Notes: a model not told the origin generated them from the letters alone. DNA of 64,000 nucleotides from Peptoniphilaceae bacterium AMB_02 (GCA_036321625.1 CP143259.1:980001-1044000), one strand, 5' to 3'. Positions 25,417-34,070 are shown, numbered from the stretch's first letter. Numbers and translations are program-made.

Positions 25417-25947
25417 ATGACATTAACACAAGAACTTAAAAACGTAATAAAACAAGCAGAAGAAACACTTGAAGAGCTTTACGAAAACATCGAAGAGATG
25501 AAAAACAGGCTTGAAGAGATGGAGCTTGAGGAGAAGTGGGAACAAGAGCAAAAAACAATTTATAACTTGGAAAAAGGAGATACGTACTGGTTTATAGATG
25601 GATTTATACCGTTTTTAACCTTTTGGAAAGACAACAGCACAGACATCGCTCAATTGACACATGGCAATATCTATTTAACCGAGCAAGATGCTAAAGATGA
25701 AATCAAAGCAAGAAAACTTATTGCAAAAGCTAAGAAAAGCCAGAAAGGATTTAAGCCTGACTGGGAAAAGGACGATGAAGAAAAACACTATTTGTACTAC
25801 AACCATTATCTGGTGATTGAAACTAGTACGTATACTCACAACGTACCTACCAAGCTAGGGTATTGGAGCGATTTTTACGACATGAGAAACTTCGTAAACG
25901 AAAACAAAGAAGACCTAATCTGGTTCTTTACAGAATATACAGGATGA
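25417..25947 (+). CDS. Hypothetical phage protein with N-terminal coiled coil
   Basis: 176 aa. Residues 1-50 form a Glu-rich coiled coil (EETLEELYENIEEMKNRLEEM). The rest is a compact aromatic-rich domain (GDTYWFIDGFIPFLTFW...). This layout is common in Clostridia phages without known function. AGAGGAGG lies upstream. Confidence 0.75.
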   Translation: MTLTQELKNVIKQAEETLEELYENIEEMKNRLEEMELEEKWEQEQKTIYNLEKGDTYWFIDGFIPFLTFWKDNSTDIAQLTHGNIYLTEQDAKDEIKARKLIAKAKKSQKGFKPDWEKDDEEKHYLYYNHYLVIETSTYTHNVPTKLGYWSDFYDMRNFVNENKEDLIWFFTEYTG

Positions 25948-25977
25948 AAGAGGATGAATTATAGAAAGTAGATAAAG

Positions 25978-26391
25978 ATGACTAAAGAGGAACTATGGGA
26001 TTTAATAACACTTAATAATAGAATCAACTCTAAACTTAAACAACTAGAGAATTTGAAGTATTTAAGAGAAGCCTCAGGATCCTTAGATTATTCAAAGGAC
26101 CGAGTACAGTCGTATCCAATAAATAGAATAGAGAAACTAACTATAAAGATATTAGACCTCGAGAATGAAATAAACAAAGATATTGATGAGCTAGTTGATA
26201 TGAAAGCAAGAGCTAGAGAATGTTTTCAATTGTTAGAAGGCAAGTATAATCTCATTATGGAACTTAGATACATGGAGTGTCTCGAATGGAGAGAAGTCGC
26301 AAGAAGAAGTTATTACTCGGAAAAGCATGTACATAAAATACATGGACAAGCTTTATTGTTAATCCAAGGGTATAAAGATGATACTAAATGA
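25978..26391 (+). CDS. Late-gene regulator, DUF1492/ArpU-like (sigma region 4-like)
   Basis: 137 aa. Helical N-terminus, then a C-terminal helix-turn-helix like sigma factor region 4: LIMELRYMECLEWREVARRSYYSEKHVHKIHGQALLLI. Proteins of this type sit last in the early operon of Firmicutes phages and switch on late transcription. Its position directly before the head genes fits. Binding-site sequences are unknown. Confidence 0.82.
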   Translation: MTKEELWDLITLNNRINSKLKQLENLKYLREASGSLDYSKDRVQSYPINRIEKLTIKILDLENEINKDIDELVDMKARARECFQLLEGKYNLIMELRYMECLEWREVARRSYYSEKHVHKIHGQALLLIQGYKDDTK

Positions 26392-26395
26392 TACC

Positions 26396-26531
26396 CTGAC
26401 CTGTGCTATTATGATAGTGTAATATAGTTTAGAATCATACACCTTTCAATTTCAAACGCATCGTTCACTCCTGAATTTAAAGATTCTAAACTAAGATAGG
26501 CACACTATATCGGCGCATATAGTGTGCCTAT
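26396..26531 (+). ncRNA. Possible small structured RNA before the late genes
   Basis: No ORF. A promoter-like CTGACC with TAATAT about 18 bp later is followed by paired arms TAGTTTAGAATC (26425-26436) and GATTCTAAACTA (26482-26493), which would close a loop of about 45 nt. A strong terminator hairpin follows. A transcript of about 105 nt would be fully bounded. This is a hypothesis from structure only; a plain late promoter/terminator region is the alternative. Confidence 0.4.
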
Positions 26532-26536
26532 TTATA
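26499..26536 (+). terminator. Strong hairpin ending the early region
   Basis: GGCACACTATAT, CGGCGC, ATATAGTGTGCC, then TATTTAT. A 12-bp perfect stem between the late regulator and the head genes. Confidence 0.7.
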
Positions 26537-26587
26537 TAGGGACATTATGGGTCGTATACATCAAACTTAGAGCAGGGGCGGGAGCTT

Positions 26588-26866
26588 ATGTATAAATGCA
26601 AAAAGGTTAAGCATTTTAAGTATAAAAAGGTTAGGCGAGGTTGGATTGTAATTAATTGTAAAACTGGATGCCATGCACATTTTAAATCAGAGTATGGGTG
26701 CTATCTTATTATCAAATTTATTTTAGCCGGGGTGTATCCGGACAACTCATACTTGCAAGAGAGCTTTGAACGATTAAAGGACTCAAAACAAAGAAAGCCG
26801 GGGTATGTGAACAATGACAAGACCAGACAGAAGAGGAGCGCACCGCTCGACGTTAGAAAGAAATAA
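26588..26866 (+). CDS. Small hypothetical phage protein
   Basis: 92 aa, basic (MYKCKKVKHFKYKKVRRGWIVINCKTGCHAHFKSEYGCYLIIKFILAG...), no recognised family. It is the first gene after the hairpin and overlaps the HNH gene. GGGAG lies unusually close to the ATG. Confidence 0.6.
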   Translation: MYKCKKVKHFKYKKVRRGWIVINCKTGCHAHFKSEYGCYLIIKFILAGVYPDNSYLQESFERLKDSKQRKPGYVNNDKTRQKRSAPLDVRKK

Positions 26867-27143
26867 GAAAAGAATTTTTGCAACACAAAATACATGTGGA
26901 ATATGTGGACATCCAGTTGATATGAAGATTAAACCTCCGGCACCTTTAGCTCCTTGTATTGACCATATCATACCAGTGTCCAAGGGTGGACATCCTTCAG
27001 ACATTGATAATTTACAACTTGCACATTGGAGTTGTAATAGACAGAAGTCTGATAAGCTATTTAGGAACTCTGAAAAAGTAGTAATAGGGAACCGTAATTT
27101 ACCACAGTCAAAAAACTGGGCTGCTTATCGGAGCAAAAGTTAA
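26814..27143 (+). CDS. HNH endonuclease
   Basis: 109 aa. Two zinc knuckles (CGICG and CN in HWSCNRQKSDK) and the HNH core CIDHIIPVSKGGHPSDIDNLQLAHWSCN. Such HNH proteins sit beside terminase and portal genes in cos phages and help cut at cos. Located directly before the portal gene. Confidence 0.92.
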   Translation: MTRPDRRGAHRSTLERNKKRIFATQNTCGICGHPVDMKIKPPAPLAPCIDHIIPVSKGGHPSDIDNLQLAHWSCNRQKSDKLFRNSEKVVIGNRNLPQSKNWAAYRSKS

Positions 27144-27224
27144 TAGGGGGCATACCTCCCTCCCCATGCGAGGGAGCGGACTTCATGCCGTCACTGTACA
27201 TATTTTCTCGTGAAAGGATAGACT
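27144..27224 (+). other. GC-rich non-coding stretch, possible cos region
   Basis: A short GC-rich block with a CTCCCT / AGGGAG stem around CCCCATGCG lies between HNH and portal, in an otherwise AT-rich genome. Cohesive-end sites often lie next to HNH genes. There is no direct proof here. Confidence 0.3.
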
Positions 27225-28451
27225 ATGATTTACAAAGGACTAGAATATTTAAGAAATAAACTAAATAAACACAAAATACGTGTTGAAATGCGATACAAGC
27301 AATACGACATGACATATCAAGAACAGATGATAGGATTAACTATTCCTCCGGCACTGAGAGCACAATATAAGGCAACAATTGGTTGGAGTTCAAAGGCTGT
27401 AGATTGTTTAGCAGATAGATTAGTCTTTAGAGAATTCGAAGACGATAATTTTAATTTAAATGAAATATTTCAAATGAATAACCCTGATACGTTCTTTGAT
27501 TCGGCGATTTTATCTGCTTTAATTTCTTCATGTTGTTTTATCTACATTAGCCAGGGTGAAGAAGACTTTCCGCGGTTACAAGTCATTGAAGGCTCTAATG
27601 CAACAGGAATATTAGATCCAATAACTGGTTTGCTCACGGAAGGCTATGCAGTCTTAGCGAGAGACGAATACGGCAATCCGTATAAAGAAGCTTACTTCAC
27701 AGATTTGAGTACAACTTATTATGAAAATGGGAAAATGACATTGTCCATACCGAACTCGGCTTTTTATCCTCTATTAGTTCCTATCATTCATAGGCCCGAT
27801 GCAGTTAGGCCATTTGGAAGGTCTAGGATAACCAGAGCTGCAATGTATTATCAAGCTTATGCTAAAAGAACTTTGGAAAGAGCAGATATAACAGCTGAAT
27901 TCTATAGTTTTCCTCAAAAATATGTTGTCGGTATGAGCCAAGATGCTGAACCAATGGACACATGGAAAGCAACTATAAGCTCAATGCTACAGTTCACAAA
28001 AGATGATGAGGGTGAGAGTCCTAAACTAGGACAATTTACGCAACCAAGTATGTCACCATTTACAGAGCAGTTACGAACTGCGGCGGCTGGGTTCGCAGGG
28101 GAAACAGGACTAACTTTAGATGATTTAGGCTTTGTATCGGACAATCCAAGTTCAGCAGAAGCAATTAAAGCTAGTCATGAAACATTGAGAGTTGCAGCAA
28201 GAAAGGCACAGAGGAACTTTGGAAGTGGATTCTTGAACGTTGGATACTTAGCAGCTTGTTTAAGAGATGATTTTCCATACAAAAGACATCAACTCTATTT
28301 AACCAAACCTAAATGGGAACCCGTGTTTGAGCCTGATTCTTCCACGATTGCATTGATAGGAGATGGAGCGATAAAGGTCAACCAAGCGGTGCCGGGATAT
28401 TTTGGGAAGAGCAATTTGAGGGATTTAACAGGCATTGAGGGAGCGGAATAA
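27225..28451 (+). CDS. Phage portal protein
   Basis: 408 aa. The pattern matches SPP1 gp6/DUF935-like portal proteins: N-terminal wing, DCLADRLVFREFE, then HRPDAVRPFGRSRITRAAMYYQAYAKRTLERADI, and a late PSSAEAIKASHETL stem segment. The dodecamer forms the DNA channel of the capsid. The stop overlaps the next start. Confidence 0.88.
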   Translation: MIYKGLEYLRNKLNKHKIRVEMRYKQYDMTYQEQMIGLTIPPALRAQYKATIGWSSKAVDCLADRLVFREFEDDNFNLNEIFQMNNPDTFFDSAILSALISSCCFIYISQGEEDFPRLQVIEGSNATGILDPITGLLTEGYAVLARDEYGNPYKEAYFTDLSTTYYENGKMTLSIPNSAFYPLLVPIIHRPDAVRPFGRSRITRAAMYYQAYAKRTLERADITAEFYSFPQKYVVGMSQDAEPMDTWKATISSMLQFTKDDEGESPKLGQFTQPSMSPFTEQLRTAAAGFAGETGLTLDDLGFVSDNPSSAEAIKASHETLRVAARKAQRNFGSGFLNVGYLAACLRDDFPYKRHQLYLTKPKWEPVFEPDSSTIALIGDGAIKVNQAVPGYFGKSNLRDLTGIEGAE

Positions 28452-28855
28452 TGAAGAAGGTGATATTCCTTTGTGGACTCATAGGTGCGGGGAAGACAAC
28501 CTATGCGTTAAGCAATTACGACTATGTGACGGACATGGATTGCTTGCCAGAGTTTTCAAGAAAGGAAGACCAAATCAGATGGACGATGAATTTATTAAGA
28601 GAGCATGATGTGGTTTGCCACATCACTTGCTTACCAACCAAAGAGGAGTTGCACGCATTTCGAGGGATAGAAAGTGAAATTCATTGGATTAAAGCCAGTC
28701 TTAATCAAGCGAAGACAAATATTCTTATCAGGAATCGTCAAAGGGATATGGAGAATTTACAAAGAGTTTTTGATGCAAATGAGAAATATTTCAAGAGAGC
28801 GGTTGGAACGCAAAGAAAAATGAAGATTATAAATGTATATGGAGCTGAAGAATGA
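28451..28855 (+). CDS. P-loop NTPase (kinase-like) in the head module
   Basis: 134 aa. Walker A in FLCGLIGAGKTTYAL at residues 4-18, a short Asp-containing strand (VTDMDC), and an RNRQRD lid-like segment. It resembles AAA_33/polynucleotide-kinase-like small kinases. It is sandwiched between portal and minor capsid genes with overlaps at both ends, an unusual place for a kinase. Substrate unknown. Confidence 0.8.
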   Translation: MKKVIFLCGLIGAGKTTYALSNYDYVTDMDCLPEFSRKEDQIRWTMNLLREHDVVCHITCLPTKEELHAFRGIESEIHWIKASLNQAKTNILIRNRQRDMENLQRVFDANEKYFKRAVGTQRKMKIINVYGAEE

Positions 28856-29943
28856 AAGATATAACCCCTGAACTGTTAGAAAAGATTGAGGACTCATTTC
28901 TTGAAAAGTACAAAGTTAATAGTAAAATTAAGATAATAGAGGGTATAATTAAATCAAAGCAAGCAACACATAAGGATTCAAATGACTATGCAATTGAAGT
29001 TGGGAAAATGCTATCTGAAGTATTTAAAGAACAACTTTCAGCGGAAGTACTCCCAGATGGAAAAATGTACTACAATATTGCTAACAGGATACTGAATAAA
29101 ACACTAGGCAATAATTATAATTTAATAACCGGTGTCAGCGAAGTGGTACAAAAAGACTTAAATACTAAGGCAAATATAGGTTTAAATGCAGTAAAACCTC
29201 CATTAAATCAAAGTAGGATTGATGGCATCATAGAGAGAGTATCCAAAGAAGATGATTTTGATAAAATAAAATGGATACTAGATGAACCGGTTATAAACTT
29301 TAGTCAAGCGATAATTGACGATACAATTAAAACAAATGCAGAATTTCAATACCAAGTAGGGTATAAACCCAGAATTGTTAGAAAAGTAGTCGGTGGTTGC
29401 TGTGATTGGTGCCAAGCAGTGGCCGGCACTTATGAATATCCACATGAAGTGACAAAGGATGTTTATAGAAGACATAGATACTGTAGGTGCACAGTTGAAT
29501 ATCTACCAGGAGATGGTAGAAGGCAAAATGTTCACAATAAAAAATGGATAGAAACTGAAAATAATGATAAAATTAATAAAAGAAAAGAATTGTCAGATTT
29601 ACCGAAAGTATTAAAAAAAGAAAACCTCCCAACAGAAAACTTTACAAGAGGCTCTGGTAAAAATTATCCGATAAAATTTGTTGGATCAGATCATGTAAAA
29701 TTTGATTCTGATTTAGTGGAAAACATTACTGTAATTGCAGGAAACGGAGTTAGCAATGAAATAAGGGAATCTTTAACATTGCAAGAGCATTATGGACAGC
29801 CAAAAACTAGATGGCAAAAACTAAGTGGAATAAGCCATATTCGATACAAAGGTAAAAAAATCAAAGCTGAAATACATTGGTATGAAGCAAATGGTAATAG
29901 ACATGAGGTAAAGATAAAGAAGGTGTTTAAGGATGAAGGTTAA
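28852..29943 (+). CDS. Minor capsid protein with C-terminal toxin-like domain
   Basis: 363 aa. Residues 1-225 match the SPP1 gp7/head-morphogenesis-like family, with a zinc-binding CCDWCQAVAGTYEYP...HRYCRCTVEY segment at about 180-210. After a linker (about 225-260) comes a separate domain ending in RWQKLSGISHIRYKGKK, AEIHWYEANG and RHEVKIKKVF. The HWYEANG...KIK pattern resembles C-terminal domains of polymorphic toxins, known to be fused to phage head proteins. Function is inferred. A 56-aa acidic ORF overlaps its end and could be an immunity protein. Confidence 0.75.
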   Translation: MKDITPELLEKIEDSFLEKYKVNSKIKIIEGIIKSKQATHKDSNDYAIEVGKMLSEVFKEQLSAEVLPDGKMYYNIANRILNKTLGNNYNLITGVSEVVQKDLNTKANIGLNAVKPPLNQSRIDGIIERVSKEDDFDKIKWILDEPVINFSQAIIDDTIKTNAEFQYQVGYKPRIVRKVVGGCCDWCQAVAGTYEYPHEVTKDVYRRHRYCRCTVEYLPGDGRRQNVHNKKWIETENNDKINKRKELSDLPKVLKKENLPTENFTRGSGKNYPIKFVGSDHVKFDSDLVENITVIAGNGVSNEIRESLTLQEHYGQPKTRWQKLSGISHIRYKGKKIKAEIHWYEANGNRHEVKIKKVFKDEG

Positions 29944-30103
29944 GTATATAAAAAAGAGTGACGGAATATCACTTACAAAAGATAAAATTTATGAATGCCT
30001 GGGTTACGAACAGGGATTTATAAGAGTAATAGATGATACTGATGAAGATTATCTTTATGACCCCGATAATTTTGAAATAATAGATGATGAAACAAATGAC
30101 TAA
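29933..30103 (+). CDS. Small acidic protein, candidate immunity protein
   Basis: 56 aa, very acidic (13 Asp and 6 Glu): MKVKYIKKSDGISLTKDKIY...VIDDTDEDYLYDPDNFEII. It has an SH3-like beta pattern. It overlaps the toxin-like capsid gene by 11 bp in another frame, with AAGG upstream, and is followed at once by a terminator. Size, acidity and position fit an immunity protein for a basic toxin domain; no experimental family was recognised. Confidence 0.6.
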   Translation: MKVKYIKKSDGISLTKDKIYECLGYEQGFIRVIDDTDEDYLYDPDNFEIIDDETND

Positions 30104-30136
30104 AGCACGCTAACAAAAGTTAGTGGTGCTTTTTTA
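30104..30136 (+). terminator. Terminator before the terminase gene
   Basis: AGCACGCTAAC, AAAA, GTTAGTGGTGCT, then TTTTTATT. It separates the portal group from the terminase group, possibly as a partial terminator. Confidence 0.75.
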
Positions 30137-30156
30137 TTGGAGGAGATGTTTAAGAT

Positions 30157-31551
30157 GTGGCAAAGACTAGACTAGGCAATCAAATACCAACGCAGTCGGT
30201 TATTTTGCCTTATAGAAAGAGTAAATACAAAGAAGCAATAGAAATCTATGAACAGTCAGGGAGAACGGCACAAAAGTGGCAAATTGACCTTACAAAACAT
30301 ATACTGGCTACAAATAAAGATGGACTATGGACACATACAAAGTTTGGATATTCTCTACCTCGTAGAAACGGTAAGAATGAGGTTGTGGCTATTCGAGAAC
30401 TATACGGACTTATGAAAGGTGAGCTAATTCTTCACACAGCACACAGGACAACAACTTCACATGCTGCTTGGGAAAGACTTCTCAGAATGCTAGACAAAGC
30501 AGGCATAGAATATGATTCACTTAGAGCAATCGGAAGAGAAAGAATAGAACTACCTGACACAGGTGGAAGGGTTGAATTTCGTACCAGAACAAGCACAGGT
30601 GGTTTAGGAGAGGGTTTTGACTTGTTAGTAATAGACGAGGCTCAAGAGTACACAGACGACCAAGAATCGGCTCTTAAATACGTTGTAACAGATAGTCAGA
30701 ATCCACAGACATTATTTTGTGGAACTCCTCCAACTCCTATTAGTTCAGGAACTGTATTTACAAATTTAAGAAATTCAACACTGGAAGGTAGTACTCCTAA
30801 TGGTGGTTGGGCAGAGTGGGGAGTTGGAGAGCAATCAGATATCAGAGATAAAGAATTATGGTACTTAACAAACCCAAGCTTAGGAACAATCTTCACTGAA
30901 AGGTCTATTGAAGATGAAATCGGTTCAGATGAAGTAGATTTTAACATTCAAAGGCTAGGTTTATGGATTAAATATAATCAGAAATCTGTAATAAGTCAGA
31001 CAGAATGGGAGTCGCTACAAGTTAAAAGATTGCCAAAACTCGAGGGCAAACTATTTGTAGGAGTCAAATATGGTCATGATGGTGCAAATGTCGCCATGAG
31101 CATTGCCGTTAAAACTGCAAGCAATAAAGTATTTGTTGAGTCAATAGATTGCCAATCGGTTAGAAATGGAAATGCCTGGTTACTTAATTTTTTAGGCCAA
31201 GCAGATGTTCAGACGATTGTCATAGATGGACAAGGAGGTCAGCAATTATTAGCAGCAGAACTCAAAGAACAAAAGATAAAAGGGTTTATATTACCAACAG
31301 TAAAGGAAATTATATTAGCAAATAGTAGTTTTGAACAAGGATTGTATCAGCAGTCCATATGTCATAAAGGACAGCCGTCATTGTCGCAAGTGGTTACGAA
31401 CTGTGAAAAAAGAAATATAGGTTCAGGCGGTGGATTCGGATATAAGAGCCAGTTTGAAGATTACGACATATCACTTATGGACAGTATGATACTTGCTCAC
31501 TGGGCATGTAGTGAAGCAAAACCACCAAGAAAACAAAAAATTAGGTATTAA
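30157..31551 (+). CDS. Terminase large subunit
   Basis: 464 aa with a GTG start after GGAGGAG. The ATPase half has a Walker A-like RRNGKNE (residues about 69-75) and Walker B LLVIDEAQE. Motif III lies around LFCGTPPTP. The nuclease half has acidic residues in FVGVKYGHDGANVAM, TIVIDGQGG and the C-terminal DISLMDSMILAHWA. It packages DNA into proheads. Its place after the portal and minor capsid genes is unusual. Confidence 0.92.
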   Translation: MAKTRLGNQIPTQSVILPYRKSKYKEAIEIYEQSGRTAQKWQIDLTKHILATNKDGLWTHTKFGYSLPRRNGKNEVVAIRELYGLMKGELILHTAHRTTTSHAAWERLLRMLDKAGIEYDSLRAIGRERIELPDTGGRVEFRTRTSTGGLGEGFDLLVIDEAQEYTDDQESALKYVVTDSQNPQTLFCGTPPTPISSGTVFTNLRNSTLEGSTPNGGWAEWGVGEQSDIRDKELWYLTNPSLGTIFTERSIEDEIGSDEVDFNIQRLGLWIKYNQKSVISQTEWESLQVKRLPKLEGKLFVGVKYGHDGANVAMSIAVKTASNKVFVESIDCQSVRNGNAWLLNFLGQADVQTIVIDGQGGQQLLAAELKEQKIKGFILPTVKEIILANSSFEQGLYQQSICHKGQPSLSQVVTNCEKRNIGSGGGFGYKSQFEDYDISLMDSMILAHWACSEAKPPRKQKIRY

Positions 31552-31598
31552 AGCACTTAAGTTGTTCGGAAATTTCGAATAACTGAAGGTGCTTTTTT
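31552..31598 (+). terminator. Terminator after the terminase gene
   Basis: An imperfect long stem, AGCACTTAAGTTGTTCG ... CGAATAACTGAAGGTGCT, followed by TTTTTTT. Confidence 0.7.
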
Positions 31599-31640
31599 TA
31601 TACAAAAATATTTACGTTGCCAAACGGAAGGAGTTATTAA

Positions 31641-32093
31641 ATGGATTTTAAAGCAATTGAAACACAAGAGGAACTGGACAGGATCATTGGAGAAAGACTG
31701 GCAAGGGAAAGAGCGAAGTCGAGTGCAGATTATGACGCACTTAAAAATGAAAAGCTGCAGCTTGAAGGGGAGCTCACAACACTAAAAGCTACTCTTGAAA
31801 CAACAAACACTGAATCACAAGGATTAAAAAAGCAGATTGAAGAGCTTAATGGTAAATTATCCGGATACGAAACGGAACAAATAAAGACTAAGATAGCACT
31901 TCAGCATGGTTTACCTTTTGATTTAGCTAGTAGACTTGTTGGAACTAGTGAAGATGAAATCAAATCAGATGCATTGAAGATGTCGGAATATCTGACAAGT
32001 TCAAAACCTGTTCCACCTTTAAGAACGACTGAACCAGAAAACGAGGGAAATGACCCTTACAAAAATTTATTAAGTAATTTAAAAGGAGAATAA
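31641..32093 (+). CDS. Phage scaffolding protein
   Basis: 150 aa. Long coiled coil (about 35-90) flanked by a charged N-terminus and a C-terminal Pro/Glu-rich tail. Such acidic coiled-coil proteins directly before the major capsid gene are GP20-type scaffolds that shape the procapsid and are then removed. GGAGT lies upstream. Confidence 0.82.
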   Translation: MDFKAIETQEELDRIIGERLARERAKSSADYDALKNEKLQLEGELTTLKATLETTNTESQGLKKQIEELNGKLSGYETEQIKTKIALQHGLPFDLASRLVGTSEDEIKSDALKMSEYLTSSKPVPPLRTTEPENEGNDPYKNLLSNLKGE

Positions 32094-32097
32094 TAAA

Positions 32098-32982
32098 ATG
32101 GCAGTATTAAGCAAAGGAAATTTATTTGACCCTGTAATCGTGCAGGACTTAGTTAGCAAGGTAAAAGGACATTCATCATTAGCAGTTTTATCAGCAAAAG
32201 AACCACTATCTTTTAATGGTAATAAGGAATTTATATTTACTATGGATTCCGAAGTAGATATTGTTGCAGAAAATGGAAAAAAATCACATGGTGGTGTTAA
32301 AATTGAGCCTAAAATAGTTACACCATTAAAAGTTGAATATGGTGCAAGAGTTTCAGATGAATTCATATATGCATCTGAAGAAGAGCAAATTAATATCTTA
32401 AAAGCATTTAACGATGGATTTGCAAAGAAAGTAGCTAGAGGTCTTGACCTTATGGCTATGCATGGAGTAAATCCTAGGACCGGGACAGCTTCAACTGTAA
32501 TTGGTACAAATCATTTCGATGCTACTATCACCCAAACAGTTACATTTGATGCGGCACAGGTGGAAGAAAATATTGAAGCTGCTGTTGCGATGATTCAAGG
32601 TGCTGATGGAGATGTTACAGGTATGGCAATGGCACCTGCATTTAGTGGGGCATTAGCAACACTAAAAGTAAATGGAGTAAAACAATATCCTGAACTGGCG
32701 TGGGGTTCTAATCCAGCAGCAATTAACGGATTAAAAGTTGATATTAATAGAACTATATCTGATGGAACAGACGTAAAAGATAGAGCGATAATAGGGGACT
32801 TCCAGGACATGTTTTCTTGGGGATATGCAAAAGAAATACCATTAGAAGTAATTAAGTATGGTGATCCTGACAATTCAGGAAATGACCTTAAAGGTTATAA
32901 CCAAGTATACTTAAGAGCAGAGGTGTATCTCGGATGGGGAATTCTAGACGCAGATAGTTTTGTTAGAATTGTAACCGTATAG
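32098..32982 (+). CDS. Major capsid protein (HK97 fold)
   Basis: 294 aa. Typical HK97-like pattern: an N-terminal arm, then FNGNKEFIFTMDSEVDIVAENGKKSHGGVKIEP, the VSDEFIYAS spine region, and the P/A-domain end with LRAEVYLGWGILDADSF. It starts 4 bp after the scaffold stop, with AAGGAG. Confidence 0.9.
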   Translation: MAVLSKGNLFDPVIVQDLVSKVKGHSSLAVLSAKEPLSFNGNKEFIFTMDSEVDIVAENGKKSHGGVKIEPKIVTPLKVEYGARVSDEFIYASEEEQINILKAFNDGFAKKVARGLDLMAMHGVNPRTGTASTVIGTNHFDATITQTVTFDAAQVEENIEAAVAMIQGADGDVTGMAMAPAFSGALATLKVNGVKQYPELAWGSNPAAINGLKVDINRTISDGTDVKDRAIIGDFQDMFSWGYAKEIPLEVIKYGDPDNSGNDLKGYNQVYLRAEVYLGWGILDADSFVRIVTV

Positions 32983-32992
32983 GAGGTTCATA

Positions 32993-33115
32993 ATGCTATA
33001 TAAAAACATAAAGACAGGGGCTATTATGGATAGCCCTTGTGAAATTAAAGGTGGAAATTGGGAAAAAGTTGAAGATAAGAAAGTAGAATCTAAACCAAAG
33101 ACAACTAAGAAGTAG
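32993..33115 (+). CDS. Small hypothetical head protein
   Basis: 40 aa, MLYKNIKTGAIMDSPCEIKGGNWEKV... with a Lys-rich tail. AGGAGG lies upstream. Proteins of this size after the capsid gene are common in Firmicutes siphophages, perhaps as capsid decoration or a chaperone. Role unknown. Confidence 0.65.
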   Translation: MLYKNIKTGAIMDSPCEIKGGNWEKVEDKKVESKPKTTKK

Positions 33116-33123
33116 GTGATATC

Positions 33124-33516
33124 ATGACTACATTTGCAACAGTAGATGATGTTACTACTTTATGGAGAGAGCTTAGTAATGAAGAGATTGAAAGGACTGA
33201 AGCACTACTAGAAGTAGTATCCGACACACTAAGAATAGAAGCTAATAAAGTTGGGAAAGATCTTGACGAGATGAGAAAAAGCGAATCGTTCGCAAATGTT
33301 CTTAAAAGTGTTGTTGTAGATGTTATAGCAAGAACATTAATGACTTCAACTAATCAAGAACCAATGATACAGAGTTCAGAAAGTGCTTTAGGATATTCTT
33401 ATTCTGGAACATTTTTAGTACCTGGTGGTGGGTTGTTTATTAAAAAGCAAGAACTCGCTAGGCTTGGACTGAGAACCCAAAGATATGGGGTGATTGATTT
33501 TTATGGGGAAGATTAG
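33124..33516 (+). CDS. Head-tail connector (Gp15/Gp19-like adaptor)
   Basis: 130 aa. It begins with the ATVDDVTTLWRELSNEEIERTEALLEVVSD helix set typical of Gp19/Gp15/Gp42 or gp6-like adaptor proteins that sit under the portal ring. The C-terminus LGLRTQRYGVIDFYGED overlaps the next gene. Confidence 0.85.
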   Translation: MTTFATVDDVTTLWRELSNEEIERTEALLEVVSDTLRIEANKVGKDLDEMRKSESFANVLKSVVVDVIARTLMTSTNQEPMIQSSESALGYSYSGTFLVPGGGLFIKKQELARLGLRTQRYGVIDFYGED

Positions 33517-33841
33517 AGGAATAACAATCAAATTAATATCAAAGCAAATAACAGGTCATGACCCTTTTGGTGCTCCAATACTATCAGATGTCCCCATAAT
33601 GGTAGACAATGTTCTAATTACACCAACAACATCAGAAGAGATTATTAATCGTCAAGAACTCTATGGAAAAAAAGCGGTATACACTTTAGCAATTCCAAAA
33701 AGAGATACAAATAAGTGGGAAGATGTAGAGGTAGAGTTCTTTGGAGAACGTTGGCGAACATTTGGTATACCAGAAGAGGGTATTGAACACCTAATACCTC
33801 TTGATTGGAATAAGAAAGTGACGGTGGAGCGTTATGAGTAA
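33503..33841 (+). CDS. Head closure / stopper protein
   Basis: 112 aa. A small beta-barrel type protein with the order DVPIMVDNVLITPTTSEE...WEDVEVEFFGERWRTFGIP, usual for head-closure proteins. I start at the ATG at 33503; a TTG at 33494 is too close to the GGGGTGA site. Confidence 0.78.
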   Translation: MGKIRGITIKLISKQITGHDPFGAPILSDVPIMVDNVLITPTTSEEIINRQELYGKKAVYTLAIPKRDTNKWEDVEVEFFGERWRTFGIPEEGIEHLIPLDWNKKVTVERYE

Positions 33842-34070
33842 TTTAAAGTTTGAGCTTAATAGTGCGGGAGTTAGAGAACTCTTAAAGGGATCTGAAATTC
33901 AGACCGTGCTAAATGCTAAAGCATCTGAAATAAGAAGTCGCTGCGGCAATGGATATTCTCAAGATTCACATGTTGGAAAAAGCAGAGCAAATGCCATGGT
34001 TTGGGCAGAGTCTTTTAAAGCAAAAAGAGATAACAAGAAAAACAATACACTTTTAAAGTCGGTGAAATAA
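33834..34070 (+). CDS. Tail-component protein (HK97 gp10-like, short)
   Basis: 78 aa. Begins LKFELNSAGVRELLKGSEIQTVLNAKASEIRSRCG as in gp10-like neck proteins. It is short for the family but in the expected place between closure and tail completion genes, with an 8-bp overlap upstream. Confidence 0.72.
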   Translation: MSNLKFELNSAGVRELLKGSEIQTVLNAKASEIRSRCGNGYSQDSHVGKSRANAMVWAESFKAKRDNKKNNTLLKSVK

